A stretch of DNA of 64,000 nt from positions 186,001 to 250,000 of the forward strand of contig NZ_JAJNCT010000009.1 in the NCBI RefSeq assembly GCF_021026195.1, given 5' to 3'. The notes under the pieces are model-generated. The model had not been told where the DNA came from and made no database searches. It saw only the letters and a list, made by a program, of their open reading frames with translations. The position numbers and the translations under genes were made by a program. Every line of letters begins with the position of its first letter. Position 1 is the first letter of the stretch. The stretch comes from Comamonas koreensis. GTDB taxonomy: Bacteria > Pseudomonadota > Gammaproteobacteria > Burkholderiales > Burkholderiaceae_C. Shown here in pieces: positions 16,999 through 25,928 of this stretch.

Positions 16999-17080
16999 AA
17001 CTACGAAACATCGTGAAAACTGTTGAGACCATCAAACTTCAGGACTAGACAAAATAGAACGGTGGTCAACACTCTGCACA

Positions 17081-17714
17081 CCATCGCTATTAGCCATGCA
17101 GGCTCCTGCTTTGGCCTTCAGGCCGGAGGCCGGTTTTCGCCCGGCAGGCGACTCACTTTCTTGCTCGTGCAAGAAAGTAAGCAAAGAAACACGCCCCTGC
17201 TATCCGTGTCCCCAGTGCCTGCGGCACTGGGGCAACCTGCGATGCTCGACCCAGGGGCGTGCCGCATAACTCACTGCGCGCCAAGGCGCTCCGTTCAAAC
17301 AGATGCGGCAAGCATGACGACGAAGGCGTGTGTCCTTCGGCACACGCCCGCCCCTGGGTCTGTGCTTCTCGGCACGGCTAGAAGGGTGTTTGACAACCTG
17401 CATGCCATCGCTGCGCTCGGCATGGTGGGGTGACGGCATCCCCCCTTCTGTATGCGCCTGTGGTGAGGCGTTTGCGGGCTGGCATGCGCGCCCAAGCGCG
17501 CATGCTTCGTGAACTGACTCGCCGTGGCTGTCTGAACGGAGCGCCTTGGCGCGTAGTGAGTTCCACGGCGCAGCCCGCAAACGTCTCAGCACAGGTTGCC
17601 CCGCAGCGCAGCGGAGGGGTCGCAGACAGCAGGGGCGCACTTCTTTTGCTTACTTTTCTTGTGCGAGCAAGAAAAGTGAGTCGGCCGCCGGACGAAATCC
17701 GGCCTCTGTCCTTC
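17081..17714. repeat. Palindromic repeat unit B (634 bp)
   Basis: Second copy, same orientation as unit A and separated from it by 82 bases (16999-17080) in which I see nothing. It lacks the 15-base insertion of unit A, so its right-hand hairpin CTTTTCTTGTGCGAGCAAG is intact. Two internal stems are perfect here and mismatched in unit A: CCCCAGTGCC with GGCACTGGGG, and GGCGTGTG with CACACGCC. No transposase, integrase or target-site duplication is visible. Confidence 0.85.
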
Positions 17715-17822
17715 GTCAGAAAAATGGAGATAAAACGGCTGCTGAGTCCGTCAGCATCTCTTAGTTGGCGGCTCCCTGCCTCTATCGTTAGAACGAACAA
17801 GACTGCCAGACCGATAGCAGAG

Positions 17823-17842
17823 CAAACAAACAAACAAACAAA
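17823..17842. repeat. CAAA tetranucleotide repeat after ppiC
   Basis: About four and a half CAAA units plus extra A lie directly beyond the ppiC stop. On the ppiC strand this reads as TTTTTT followed by GTTT repeats, so it may help end the nar transcript. A small GGCG-GAGA-CGCC hairpin just inside the gene end is the only stem nearby. Bases 17715-17822 hold nothing I can name. Confidence 0.5.
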
Positions 17843-17846
17843 AAAG

Positions 17847-18743
17847 CTACTGCACCAAAGGCGTCTCCGCCCCCTCCAAATCCACCCCCACCACCCGCGC
17901 CCGCCCAGCCAACACCCGCAAATACTGCGACAACCCCGTCGCAAAACTCTGCTGCCGCAACTGCTGCAACACAGCGGCCCGCACCTGCTCATAAGGCGGC
18001 ACCGTGCCCGCCTCACGCTCCTGCACCTCCACCACATGCAGACCAAAACGGCTGTGCACCAAGCGCGGCAACACCCCCACCTCGGCATGGCCGAAAAGCT
18101 CGCGGGCAAATTCGGGGGCGCAGTCTTCGATGCGCAGCCAGCCCAGCTGGCCACCCTGCGCGCCGCTGGGGCAGTTGCTGCTGGCGCTGGCAGCGGCGGC
18201 AAAGCGGTCGCCAGCGGCCTGCTCTTGCGGAGTGGCGCTGCGCACATCCAGCAGGCAGGCCTCGGCGCGCTGGCGCAAGGCGTGGATGTCGACACCCGGC
18301 GTCACGGCGAAGAGCACATGGCGTGCGCGTACGCGCTCGCCCCGGGCGTAGCGGGCTGCGTGGGCCTGGTAGTGGCGGCGGCCGGCGTTGTCGTCGGGCT
18401 CGGGCAGTTGCAGCTCGGCGTCCAGCAGCTGCTCGATGGCGCTGCCGGCCGCTTCGCTGATGGCGCCCGCGCTGGGCACGGGGTCGTCCGCCGCCAGCAG
18501 GCCCTGGGCCTGGGCGGCCTGGCGCAGCAGCTCGGTGCAAGCGCGCTGGCGCAGCTCCATCGGGTCCAGCAGCTCATCGGCATCGCACAGCGCAATGCCG
18601 TTGACCTGGGCAGCGGCCAGCACATCGCGCGGGGCGCCGAGTGGGGCCTCGATGCGGGGCAGGCTGGGGGCGGCGGGGCTGTCCTGGCAGCTGCAGGCTG
18701 CGCTGCCACAGCCACCGGTGGGGGTGTGCAGGTCGGCGTTCAT
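17847..18743 (-). CDS. PpiC-type (parvulin) peptidyl-prolyl isomerase of the nar operon
   Basis: A 298-residue protein. The N-terminus has a Cys motif (GGCGSAACSCQDS), then a SurA-like helical part, and a parvulin domain from about residue 150 (VRARHVLFAVTPG ... CPSGAQGGQLGWLRIEDCAPEFARELF ... VHSRFGLHVVEVQERE). No Sec signal peptide is seen, so it is probably cytoplasmic and may help fold or mature NarGHI. Its ATG overlaps the narI stop (ATGA). A ppiC gene after narI is known from the Pseudomonas narK1K2GHJI locus. There moaA follows, whereas here the operon ends. Confidence 0.9.
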   Translation of the reverse strand: MNADLHTPTGGCGSAACSCQDSPAAPSLPRIEAPLGAPRDVLAAAQVNGIALCDADELLDPMELRQRACTELLRQAAQAQGLLAADDPVPSAGAISEAAGSAIEQLLDAELQLPEPDDNAGRRHYQAHAARYARGERVRARHVLFAVTPGVDIHALRQRAEACLLDVRSATPQEQAAGDRFAAAASASSNCPSGAQGGQLGWLRIEDCAPEFARELFGHAEVGVLPRLVHSRFGLHVVEVQEREAGTVPPYEQVRAAVLQQLRQQSFATGLSQYLRVLAGRARVVGVDLEGAETPLVQ

Positions 18744-19462
18744 GGGCGGCCTCCTTGCTGTTTGTTGGGCAGGTTCAGGCGGCGCGCACGCACCAGCTGG
18801 TAGGGCCGTGCCAGGTAGGCGACCGAGGCCAGACCACTCCAGACATGCACCAGGCGGCTGAAGGGGAAGAGCAGGAAGATCGTCATGCCCAGCACCATGT
18901 GCACCTTGAACTGCCAGTCCAGCCCCACCAGGCCTGCCGCGTCGGGGCGGAAGGTGACGATGCGCTGGGCCCAGTCGGCCAGCACCAGCATCGCGTGGGC
19001 ATCGACCCGGTGCGAGAACGAGGCGGGTAAGGTGGCCAGGCCCAGCACCAACTGCACCCACAGGATGATGAGGATGGCCAGGTCAGTGCGGTGGCTGGTG
19101 CGGCGGATGCGCGGATCAGCAATGCGGCGGTGCAGCAGCAGGCTCAGGCCGATAAAGCAGACCAGGCCGGCAGTACCGCCGGAGATGATGGCCAGCATCT
19201 GCTTTTGCGGTGCGGTGATCAGCCACTCATACATGAAGTGTGGCGTGAGCAGGCCCACCGTGTGGCCGAACAGCAAGAACAGAATACCGATATGGAACAG
19301 GTTGCTGCCCCAGCGCAGCTGGCCGGCGCGCAGCATCTGCGAGGAATCGCTCTTCCAGGTGTACTGGTCGCGGTCAAAGCGCGCCAGGCTGCCCATCAGA
19401 AAGACGGCCAGGCAGATGTAGGGATAGACGTTAAACAGGAAGTTGTGCAATGCAATGGGCAT
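18740..19462 (-). CDS. narI: Respiratory nitrate reductase gamma subunit (cytochrome b)
   Basis: A 240-residue five-helix membrane diheme cytochrome b. It takes electrons from quinol and passes them to NarH and NarG. The four heme ligands align with E. coli: H57 and H67 (FHIGILFLLFGH), H188 and H206 (KVHMVLG, RLVHVW). Full length and start are clear. It lies 17 bp after narJ and overlaps ppiC by four bases. Confidence 0.97.
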   Translation of the reverse strand: MPIALHNFLFNVYPYICLAVFLMGSLARFDRDQYTWKSDSSQMLRAGQLRWGSNLFHIGILFLLFGHTVGLLTPHFMYEWLITAPQKQMLAIISGGTAGLVCFIGLSLLLHRRIADPRIRRTSHRTDLAILIILWVQLVLGLATLPASFSHRVDAHAMLVLADWAQRIVTFRPDAAGLVGLDWQFKVHMVLGMTIFLLFPFSRLVHVWSGLASVAYLARPYQLVRARRLNLPNKQQGGRP

Positions 19463-19479
19463 GGCGGTCTCCTCGGGGT

Positions 19480-20166
19480 TCAGCGGGCCGCGCCAGCGGG
19501 TGGCTGGCGCCGCGTGATGTGGATGGGTTGGGCGCTGCCCGGTGCGGCCTGGCCCTGGCTGTTGCAGCCGCCAAAGGCAGCGGGCTCTTCCCAGCTTGCG
19601 TCCAGCGGCTCGTCGGCGGGCAGCGGTGCAGCGGGGGTGTCGGCCACCACCGGCTGGCCGGCCAGGTCGAGCACGGCCGACACGACGGCGGCGTAGTCGC
19701 TGTGCCGGCGGCTCAGTGCAGCGGCGATGGATTGCAGGATGTGCGCAAACTCACCGATGAAGGCGCGCGCCTCCAAGGTCGGCTGGGTGGAGGCGAACTC
19801 CAGCAGCACCGTCATGTGGTCGGGCAGCTCGGCGGGGTCCAGCAGCAGGCCGGCCTGCTCATAGGTCTGGACCAAGTCCACCATCGCCGGGCCCCGGTCG
19901 CGTGAGTCGCCATGCACATGCTCGAACAGGTGCAGCGCAGTGCCACGGCCCCGGTCAAACAGGTCCACATAGATGGCTTCGGCATCCATGCCTTCGGCCA
20001 GCAGGCGGTCCATCAATGCGTCCAGCTCGCTGCGGCGCACATGGCCCAAGGCGTTCTCGGCATTGAGCGCCGTGTGGATGTCCACCAGATGGCCGCGCAT
20101 CTCGGCGTCGGGGTAGCGCAGCAGGTGGGCCAGTGCGCGCAAGGTAAAGCTGATGCTGTCTTTCAT
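19480..20166 (-). CDS. narJ: Nitrate reductase assembly chaperone (delta subunit)
   Basis: A 228-residue cytoplasmic TorD/NarJ-family chaperone that holds apo-NarGH until the molybdenum cofactor is inserted. It begins MKDSISFTLRALAHLLRYPD and contains the NarJ core LHLFEHVHGDSRDRGPAMVDL with LPDHMTVLLEFAS. The C-terminal 50 residues are low complexity and Ala/Pro-rich. The ATG at 20166 lies 11 bp after narH with a GGAGAG site, and an upstream extension of the frame is narH sequence. Confidence 0.95.
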   Translation of the reverse strand: MKDSISFTLRALAHLLRYPDAEMRGHLVDIHTALNAENALGHVRRSELDALMDRLLAEGMDAEAIYVDLFDRGRGTALHLFEHVHGDSRDRGPAMVDLVQTYEQAGLLLDPAELPDHMTVLLEFASTQPTLEARAFIGEFAHILQSIAAALSRRHSDYAAVVSAVLDLAGQPVVADTPAAPLPADEPLDASWEEPAAFGGCNSQGQAAPGSAQPIHITRRQPPAGAAR

Positions 20167-20177
20167 GTCGTCTCTCC

Positions 20178-21701
20178 TCACAGGCTGGCCTGGATCGGGA
20201 TGGTGCGTTTTTTCTCGCTGCCGAACAGGCTGGTGTCGGTCACGCCTTCGCTGCAACCGTTGCCAAACGAGAAGCCGCAGCCGCCGCGCACATTGAAGGC
20301 GTTCTCGGCGTATTCGCGGTGCGTGGTGGGGATCACAAAGCGGTCTTCGTAATTGGCAATGGCCATGATCCGGTACATCTCCTCGGCCTCGGCCACCGTC
20401 AACTCGGCTTGCTGCAGAGCGGCCTCATTAGGCACACCATCGACATGCTTGCCGCGCTGGTAGGCGCGCATGGCCAGCATGCGCTCCAGCGCACGCACCA
20501 CCGGCACCGTGTCGCCTGCGGTGAGCAGGTTGGCCAGGTACTTGACGGGGATGCGCAGCTGGTTCACATCGGGCAGCTCGCCATTGGCGCTCACATGGCC
20601 GGCCTGGGCGGCGGCGGTGATGGGCGACAGCGGCGGCACATACCAGACCATCGGCAAGGTGCGGTACTCAGGGTGCAGCGGCAGGGCCACCTGCCAGTCC
20701 ACCGCCATCTTGTAGACGGGGCTGTTGCGGGCCGCGATCAGCCAGGCCTCGGGGATGCCATCGGCCCGCGCCTGGGCGATCACCGCCGGGTCGTTGGGGT
20801 CGAGGAAGATGTCGAGCTGGGCCTGGTACAGGTCCTTGTCCTGGGTGACACTGGCCGCTTCTTCAATGCGGTCTGCGTCATACAGCAGCACACCCAGATA
20901 GCGGATGCGGCCAACGCAGGTTTCGGAGCAGACCGTGGGCTGGCCCGCCTCGATGCGCGGGTAGCAGAAGATGCACTTCTCGGCCTTGCCGCTTTTCCAG
21001 TTGTAGTAGATCTTCTTGTAGGGGCAGCCCGAGACGCACATGCGCCAGCCACGGCATTTGTCCTGGTCGATCAGCACAATGCCGTCTTCCTCGCGCTTGT
21101 AGATCGAGCCGCTGGGGCAGCTGGCCACGCAGGCGGGGTTGAGGCAGTGCTCGCACAGGCGCGGCAGGTACATCATGAAGGTGTTCTCGAACTGGCCGTA
21201 GATGTCCTTTTGCACCTCGTCGAAGTTCACGTCCTTGCTGCGCTTGCTGAACTCGCCGCCCAGGATCTCTTCCCAGTTCGGGCCCCAGACGATCTTGTCC
21301 ATGCGCTGGCCGGTGATCAGGCTGCGCGGCCGGGCCGTGGGCGCGGCCTTCATCTCCTTGGCGGTTTGCAGGTGCTCGTAGTCGAAGGTAAAGGGCTCGT
21401 AGTAGTCGTCGATCTCGGGCAGATTGGGGTTGGCGAAGATCTTCATCAACAGCTGCCATTTGCCGCCCTGGCGTGGCGCGATGGAGCCATCGGCCTTGCG
21501 GACCCAGCCACCGTTCCAGCGGTCCTGGTTTTCCCATTCCTTGGGGTAGCCGATGCCCGGTTTGGTCTCGACGTTGTTGAACCAGGCGTACTCGACGCCG
21601 GGGCGGTTGGTCCAGACGTTCTTGCAGGTGACGCTGCAGGTATGGCAGCCGATGCATTTGTCCAGGTTCAGGACCATGCCGATTTGTGCGCGAACCTTCA
21701 T
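20178..21701 (-). CDS. narH: Respiratory nitrate reductase beta subunit (iron-sulfur)
   Basis: A 507-residue electron-transfer subunit at the cytoplasmic face of the membrane. Four cysteine clusters are visible: CIGCHTCSVTC, CEHCLNPACVASCP, CRGWRMCVSGCP (Trp in place of Cys, as expected for the 3Fe-4S cluster) and CIFCYPR with CSETC. Length and start (MKVRAQIGMVLNLDKCIGC) match the family. Its ATG overlaps the stop of the cupin gene by four bases, so here narH is coupled to the cupin gene rather than directly to narG. Confidence 0.97.
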   Translation of the reverse strand: MKVRAQIGMVLNLDKCIGCHTCSVTCKNVWTNRPGVEYAWFNNVETKPGIGYPKEWENQDRWNGGWVRKADGSIAPRQGGKWQLLMKIFANPNLPEIDDYYEPFTFDYEHLQTAKEMKAAPTARPRSLITGQRMDKIVWGPNWEEILGGEFSKRSKDVNFDEVQKDIYGQFENTFMMYLPRLCEHCLNPACVASCPSGSIYKREEDGIVLIDQDKCRGWRMCVSGCPYKKIYYNWKSGKAEKCIFCYPRIEAGQPTVCSETCVGRIRYLGVLLYDADRIEEAASVTQDKDLYQAQLDIFLDPNDPAVIAQARADGIPEAWLIAARNSPVYKMAVDWQVALPLHPEYRTLPMVWYVPPLSPITAAAQAGHVSANGELPDVNQLRIPVKYLANLLTAGDTVPVVRALERMLAMRAYQRGKHVDGVPNEAALQQAELTVAEAEEMYRIMAIANYEDRFVIPTTHREYAENAFNVRGGCGFSFGNGCSEGVTDTSLFGSEKKRTIPIQASL

Positions 21702-22057
21702 GTTGGGTTCTCCGTGGGGGTTGTTGTGGGGGTCGGTGCGAAAAGCATGACCAGGGCCGAGGCGGCCTCCTGGGCATGCACAGCGTGGGGCTCGCCCGCG
21801 GCGATATGGCAGAAGTCACCCGGCGCCATGGCCAGCTGGCGGCCCATGGTCTCGAAGAGGAAACGACCTTCGATGCACTGGATCACCATGCGCTCGGGCA
21901 CCTGGTGGCTGTGAAGGCGCTGGCCGGCCTGCAGCACCAGGCGGAAGATCTGCAGACCGGGATCGCGCACCAAGGTGTACGAGCTCGCCTCGCCCAGCGC
22001 GGCCGCCAGGGGCCGCGCCGAGAAGATGGCGCCAGCAGGGGTGTGGATCAGTGCCAT
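21698..22057 (-). CDS. Cupin-domain protein inserted between narG and narH
   Basis: A 119-residue single cupin fold. Motif 1 is QRLHSHQVPERMVIQCIEGR (His ligands, Glu partly kept) and motif 2 is LAMAPGDFCHIAAGEPHAVHA (PGD, final His). It has no signal peptide. The ATG at 22057 has a strong AAGGAG site. The gene begins 25 bp after narG and its stop overlaps narH (ATGA), so it is made together with the reductase. This position is not part of the classical narGHJI order. A role in metal or small-molecule sensing, or in reductase assembly, is only a guess. Confidence 0.85.
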   Translation of the reverse strand: MALIHTPAGAIFSARPLAAALGEASSYTLVRDPGLQIFRLVLQAGQRLHSHQVPERMVIQCIEGRFLFETMGRQLAMAPGDFCHIAAGEPHAVHAQEAASALVMLFAPTPTTTPTENPT

Positions 22058-22082
22058 GGCGGGAACTCCTTCTGCGCGGCGC

Positions 22083-25000
22083 TCAGGGGTTCTCGCCCTG
22101 GGCCTGGTAGGCGGCGGCCAGGTGGTCATCGCGCGGCGTGTCCAGCCAGTCCACCTTGGCCATCTTGCGCACCACGACGAACTCATCGCGGTTGGTGCCG
22201 ATGGTGCCGTAGTAGTTGAAGCCGTAGCTGTACTGCGCGTAGCCGCCGATCATGTGCGTGGGTTTGAGCACGATCCGCGTGACCGAGTTGTGGATACCGC
22301 CGCGCACGCCAGTGATCTCGCTGCCGGGCGTGTTGATGATCTTCTCCTGCGCGTGGTACATCATCACCATGCCGGGCTTGACCCGCTGGCTGACGACCGC
22401 CCGCACGGCCACTGCGCCGTTGAGGTTGAACATCTCCATCCAGTCGTTGTCCTCGATGCCGGCGCGCTGGGCGTCCTCCTCGCTGATCCAGGCCACCGGC
22501 CCGCCCCGGTTGAGCGTGAGCATCAACAGGTTGTCGGTATAGGTGCTGTGGATACCCCATTTCTGGTGCGGCGTGATGAAGTTCAGCTGGATCTCGGGGT
22601 GGCCATTGGGCTTGATGCCCTGCATGCCGGCCGTGGCCTTCATGTCCACCGGCGGACGGTAGCTGGAGAAGCCCTCGCCAAAGGCCACCATCCAGGGGTG
22701 GTCCTGGTAGAACTGCTGGCGGCCGGTGAGGGTGCGCCATGGAATCAGCTCATGCACATTGGTGTAGCCGGCGTTGTAGCTGACCGTCTCGCTCTCGATA
22801 CCGCTCCAGGTGGGCGAGCTGATGATCTTGCGCGGCTGCGCCTGGATGTCGCGGTAGCGGATCTTCTCGTCCTCGCGGTAGATCGCCAAGTGCTTGTGCT
22901 CGCGGCCGGTGAACTTCTCCAGTGCCTCCCAGGCCTTCACCGCCACATGGCCGTTGGTCTCGGGGGCCAGCTGCAGGATGACTTCGCAGGCATCGATGTC
23001 GCTGACGATGCGCGGGCGCCCTTCGGTCACGCCGGGCTCGGTGGTCAGGCCATTCAACTGGCCCAGCTGCTCGACCTCGGTGCCGGTCTGCCAGCCAATG
23101 CCCTTGCCGCCATTGCCCAGCTTGTCCATCAGCGGGCCCAGTGCGGTAAAGCGCTTGTAGGTGTTGGGGTAGTCACGCTCCACCACGGTGACCTGCGGCG
23201 CGGTCTTGCCGGGGATCAGCTCGCACTCGCCCTTTTTCCACTCGGCCACGCCATAGGGCTGGGCCAGCTCGGCAGGGGTGTCGTGCATCAGCGGGGTCAG
23301 CACGGTGTCGCGCTCCACGCCCAGGTGGCCTACGCAGACCTCGCTGAAGGACTTGGCAAAGCCCTTGTAGATTTCCCAGTCCGAGCGCGATTCCCACACC
23401 GGATCGACCGCTGCCGACAGCGGGTGGATGAAGGGATGCATGTCGCTGGTGTTGAGGTCGTTCTTCTCGTACCAGCTGGCCGTGGGCAGCACGATGTCCG
23501 AGTACAGACAGGTGGTGCTCATGCGGAAGTCCAGGGTGACCAGCAGATCGAGCTTGCCCTGGGGCGCATCGGCATGCCAGGTCACCTCTTCGGGCTTGGC
23601 GTCATCCGGGCCCAGGTCCTTGCCCTGCACGCCGTTGTCGGTGCCCAGCAGGTGCTTGCAGAAGTACTCATGGCCCTTGCCGCTGGAGCCCAGCAGGTTG
23701 CTGCGCCAGACAAACAGGTTGCGCGGCCAGTTTTCGGGCGCATCGGGGTCTTCGCAGCTCATCGTCAGGCTGCCGCTTTGCAGGCCCTGGGCCACATAGT
23801 CGCGCGGCGCCAGGTTGGCGGCATCGGCGGCGGCCGCTATCGACAAGGGGTTGGTCTTGAGCTGCGGCGCGCTGGGCAGCCAGCCCATGCGCTCGGCGCG
23901 CACGTTGTAGTCGATCATGCTGCCGCCATACTGGCTGCGGTCGGCCAGCGGGCTGACGATCTCTTCAAGGCCGAGCTTCTCGTAGCGCCACTGGTCGGTG
24001 TGGGCGTAGAAGAAGCTGGTCGAGTTCTGCTGGCGTGGTGGGCGTGCCCAGTCCAGTGCAAAGGCCAGCGCGGTCCAGCCGGTCTGTGGGCGCAGCTTTT
24101 CCTGGCCCACATAGTGCGACCAGCCGCCGCCGCTTTGGCCCACGCAGCCGCAGAGCATCAGCAGGTTGATGACCCCCCGGTAGTTCATGTCGCAGTGGTA
24201 CCAGTGGTTCATCGCCGCGCCGATGATGACCATGGACTTGCCCTTGGTCTTGTCGGCATTGGCGGCAAACTCGCGCGCCACCATCGTGATCTGCTCGCGC
24301 GGCACGCCGGTGATGCTCTCGGCCCAGGCGGGCGTGTAGGCGGCATCGTCGTCATAGCTGGCAGCGCCGCTGCCCAGCCCCCGGTTGATGCCGTATTGCG
24401 CGGCCTGCAGGTCGAACACGGTGGCCACCAGGGCCTCGTGGTATTCGCCATCGCTGCCCAGGCGCAGGCGCACGGCCGGCACCTTGGCGCGGCTCACATC
24501 GCCTTGCTGTTCGTTGGCGGTGAAGTGCGGCGTGGCAATGCCGCCAAAGTACGGAAAGCCCACATCCACAATCTCATGGGCCTGGCTGCCGTCTTCCAGC
24601 ACCGAGAGCTTGAGGGTGACCTCGTCGCCATGGCGCGCTTCCTTGGACTCCAGGTTCCACTTGCCCGCGTCGTCGCGGCCCTCGGCACCCCAGCGAAAGC
24701 CGATGGAGCCATGGGGCAGCACGGCACGGCCCTGGCTGTCAAAGGCCATGGTCTTCCACTCGGGGTTGTTGTCCTGGCCGAGCTTGCCGTTGAAATCGTT
24801 GGCGCGCAGGTAGCGGCCGGGCACCTGCACCACGCTGCCATCGGCCAGGGTCTTGCTCTCGAGCAGCACCAGCATCGGCAGGTCAGTGAAGCGGCGTGCG
24901 TAGTCGTCAAAGTATTCGCTGCGCTTGTCGAAGTAGAACTCCTTGAACGCCACATGGCCCATGGCCATCGCCAGCGCCGCATCGGTGCCCTGCTTGGGGT

Positions 25001-25889
25001 GCAGCCAGACATCGGAGAGCTTGGCCACCTCGCTGTAGTCGGGGGTAACGGCCACAGTCTTGGCGCCCTTGTAGCGCACCTCGGTGAAGAAGTGGGCATC
25101 GGGCGTGCGCGTCTGCGGCACGTTCGAGCCCCAGGCGATGATGTAGCTGCTGTTGTACCAGTCGGCCGATTCGGGCACGTCGGTCTGCTCGCCCCAGACC
25201 TGGGGGCTGGCCGGCGGCAGGTCGCAGTACCAGTCGTAAAAGCTCATGCAGACGCCGCCGATCAGGCTCAGGTAGCGGCTGCCGGCCGCGTAGCTGACCA
25301 TGCTCATCGCCGGGATCGGCGAGAAGCCGATGATGCGGTCCGGCCCGTGCTGCTTGATGGTGTAGACATTGGCAGCGGCCACCAGCTGGTTGACCTCGTC
25401 CCAGGTGGAGCGCACAAAGCCGCCCAGGCCACGCACCTGCTGGTAGTCGCGGCGTGCAGCATCGTCCTGCGCAATCAAGGCCCAGGCATCGACCGGCGTC
25501 CTGGCGACCTTGAGCGCTGCGCGCCAGCGCTCCAGCAAGCGACCGCGCACCATTGGGTACTTGACCCGGTTGGCGCTGTACAGATACCAGCTGTAGCTGG
25601 CGCCCCGGGCGCAGCCACGCGGCTCATGGTTGGGCATGTCCCAGCGGGTGCGCGGGTAGTCGGTCTGCTGGGTTTCCCAGGTGACGATGCCGCCTTTGAC
25701 ATAGATCTTCCAGGAGCAGGAGCCCGTGCAGTTGACGCCATGCGTGCTGCGCACGATCTTGTCATGCGCCCAGCGGGCGCGGTAGGCGTCTTCCCAGGTG
25801 CGGTCTTCGCCGGTGGTGCGGCCGTGGCCGCCGGCAAAACTCTCCTTGGGCAGGCGAAAGTGGGTGAGTCGGTCGAGGAAATGGCTCAT
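22083..25889 (-). CDS. narG: Respiratory nitrate reductase alpha subunit (Mo-bisMGD)
   Basis: The catalytic subunit of 1268 residues reduces nitrate to nitrite on the cytoplasmic side. The FS0 cluster ligands are H50, C54, C58 and C93 (HGVNCTGSC, RGCARG) and the Mo ligand is D223 in FYDWYCDLP, in line with H49/C53/C57/C92 and D222 of E. coli. The N-terminus is the short NarG type without a Tat RR signal. The C-terminal molybdopterin domain ends with GTNRDEFVVVRKM. It lies 39 bp after narK2. Confidence 0.98.
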   Translation of the reverse strand: MSHFLDRLTHFRLPKESFAGGHGRTTGEDRTWEDAYRARWAHDKIVRSTHGVNCTGSCSWKIYVKGGIVTWETQQTDYPRTRWDMPNHEPRGCARGASYSWYLYSANRVKYPMVRGRLLERWRAALKVARTPVDAWALIAQDDAARRDYQQVRGLGGFVRSTWDEVNQLVAAANVYTIKQHGPDRIIGFSPIPAMSMVSYAAGSRYLSLIGGVCMSFYDWYCDLPPASPQVWGEQTDVPESADWYNSSYIIAWGSNVPQTRTPDAHFFTEVRYKGAKTVAVTPDYSEVAKLSDVWLHPKQGTDAALAMAMGHVAFKEFYFDKRSEYFDDYARRFTDLPMLVLLESKTLADGSVVQVPGRYLRANDFNGKLGQDNNPEWKTMAFDSQGRAVLPHGSIGFRWGAEGRDDAGKWNLESKEARHGDEVTLKLSVLEDGSQAHEIVDVGFPYFGGIATPHFTANEQQGDVSRAKVPAVRLRLGSDGEYHEALVATVFDLQAAQYGINRGLGSGAASYDDDAAYTPAWAESITGVPREQITMVAREFAANADKTKGKSMVIIGAAMNHWYHCDMNYRGVINLLMLCGCVGQSGGGWSHYVGQEKLRPQTGWTALAFALDWARPPRQQNSTSFFYAHTDQWRYEKLGLEEIVSPLADRSQYGGSMIDYNVRAERMGWLPSAPQLKTNPLSIAAAADAANLAPRDYVAQGLQSGSLTMSCEDPDAPENWPRNLFVWRSNLLGSSGKGHEYFCKHLLGTDNGVQGKDLGPDDAKPEEVTWHADAPQGKLDLLVTLDFRMSTTCLYSDIVLPTASWYEKNDLNTSDMHPFIHPLSAAVDPVWESRSDWEIYKGFAKSFSEVCVGHLGVERDTVLTPLMHDTPAELAQPYGVAEWKKGECELIPGKTAPQVTVVERDYPNTYKRFTALGPLMDKLGNGGKGIGWQTGTEVEQLGQLNGLTTEPGVTEGRPRIVSDIDACEVILQLAPETNGHVAVKAWEALEKFTGREHKHLAIYREDEKIRYRDIQAQPRKIISSPTWSGIESETVSYNAGYTNVHELIPWRTLTGRQQFYQDHPWMVAFGEGFSSYRPPVDMKATAGMQGIKPNGHPEIQLNFITPHQKWGIHSTYTDNLLMLTLNRGGPVAWISEEDAQRAGIEDNDWMEMFNLNGAVAVRAVVSQRVKPGMVMMYHAQEKIINTPGSEITGVRGGIHNSVTRIVLKPTHMIGGYAQYSYGFNYYGTIGTNRDEFVVVRKMAKVDWLDTPRDDHLAAAYQAQGENP

Positions 25890-25928
25890 AACAGTTCTCT
25901 TTCTCGTGGGGTCCAGGTCCGGAGACCT

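Noticed and set aside
16310..17640. Several open frames of 60-146 codons on both strands inside the palindromic units
   Set aside because: They occur in multiple overlapping frames at once, mirror each other across the inverted arms, lack clear ribosome sites and show no recognisable domain. They are best explained by composition and symmetry.
16350..17714. The paired units as a CRISPR array or classical IS pair
   Set aside because: There are only two long copies with no short spacers, no cas genes, no transposase and no target duplication visible.
17378..18295. A 305-codon minus-strand frame spanning unit B and ppiC
   Set aside because: Its first part reads ppiC in the wrong frame (Arg/Cys/Trp/Pro-rich) and the rest is repeat sequence.
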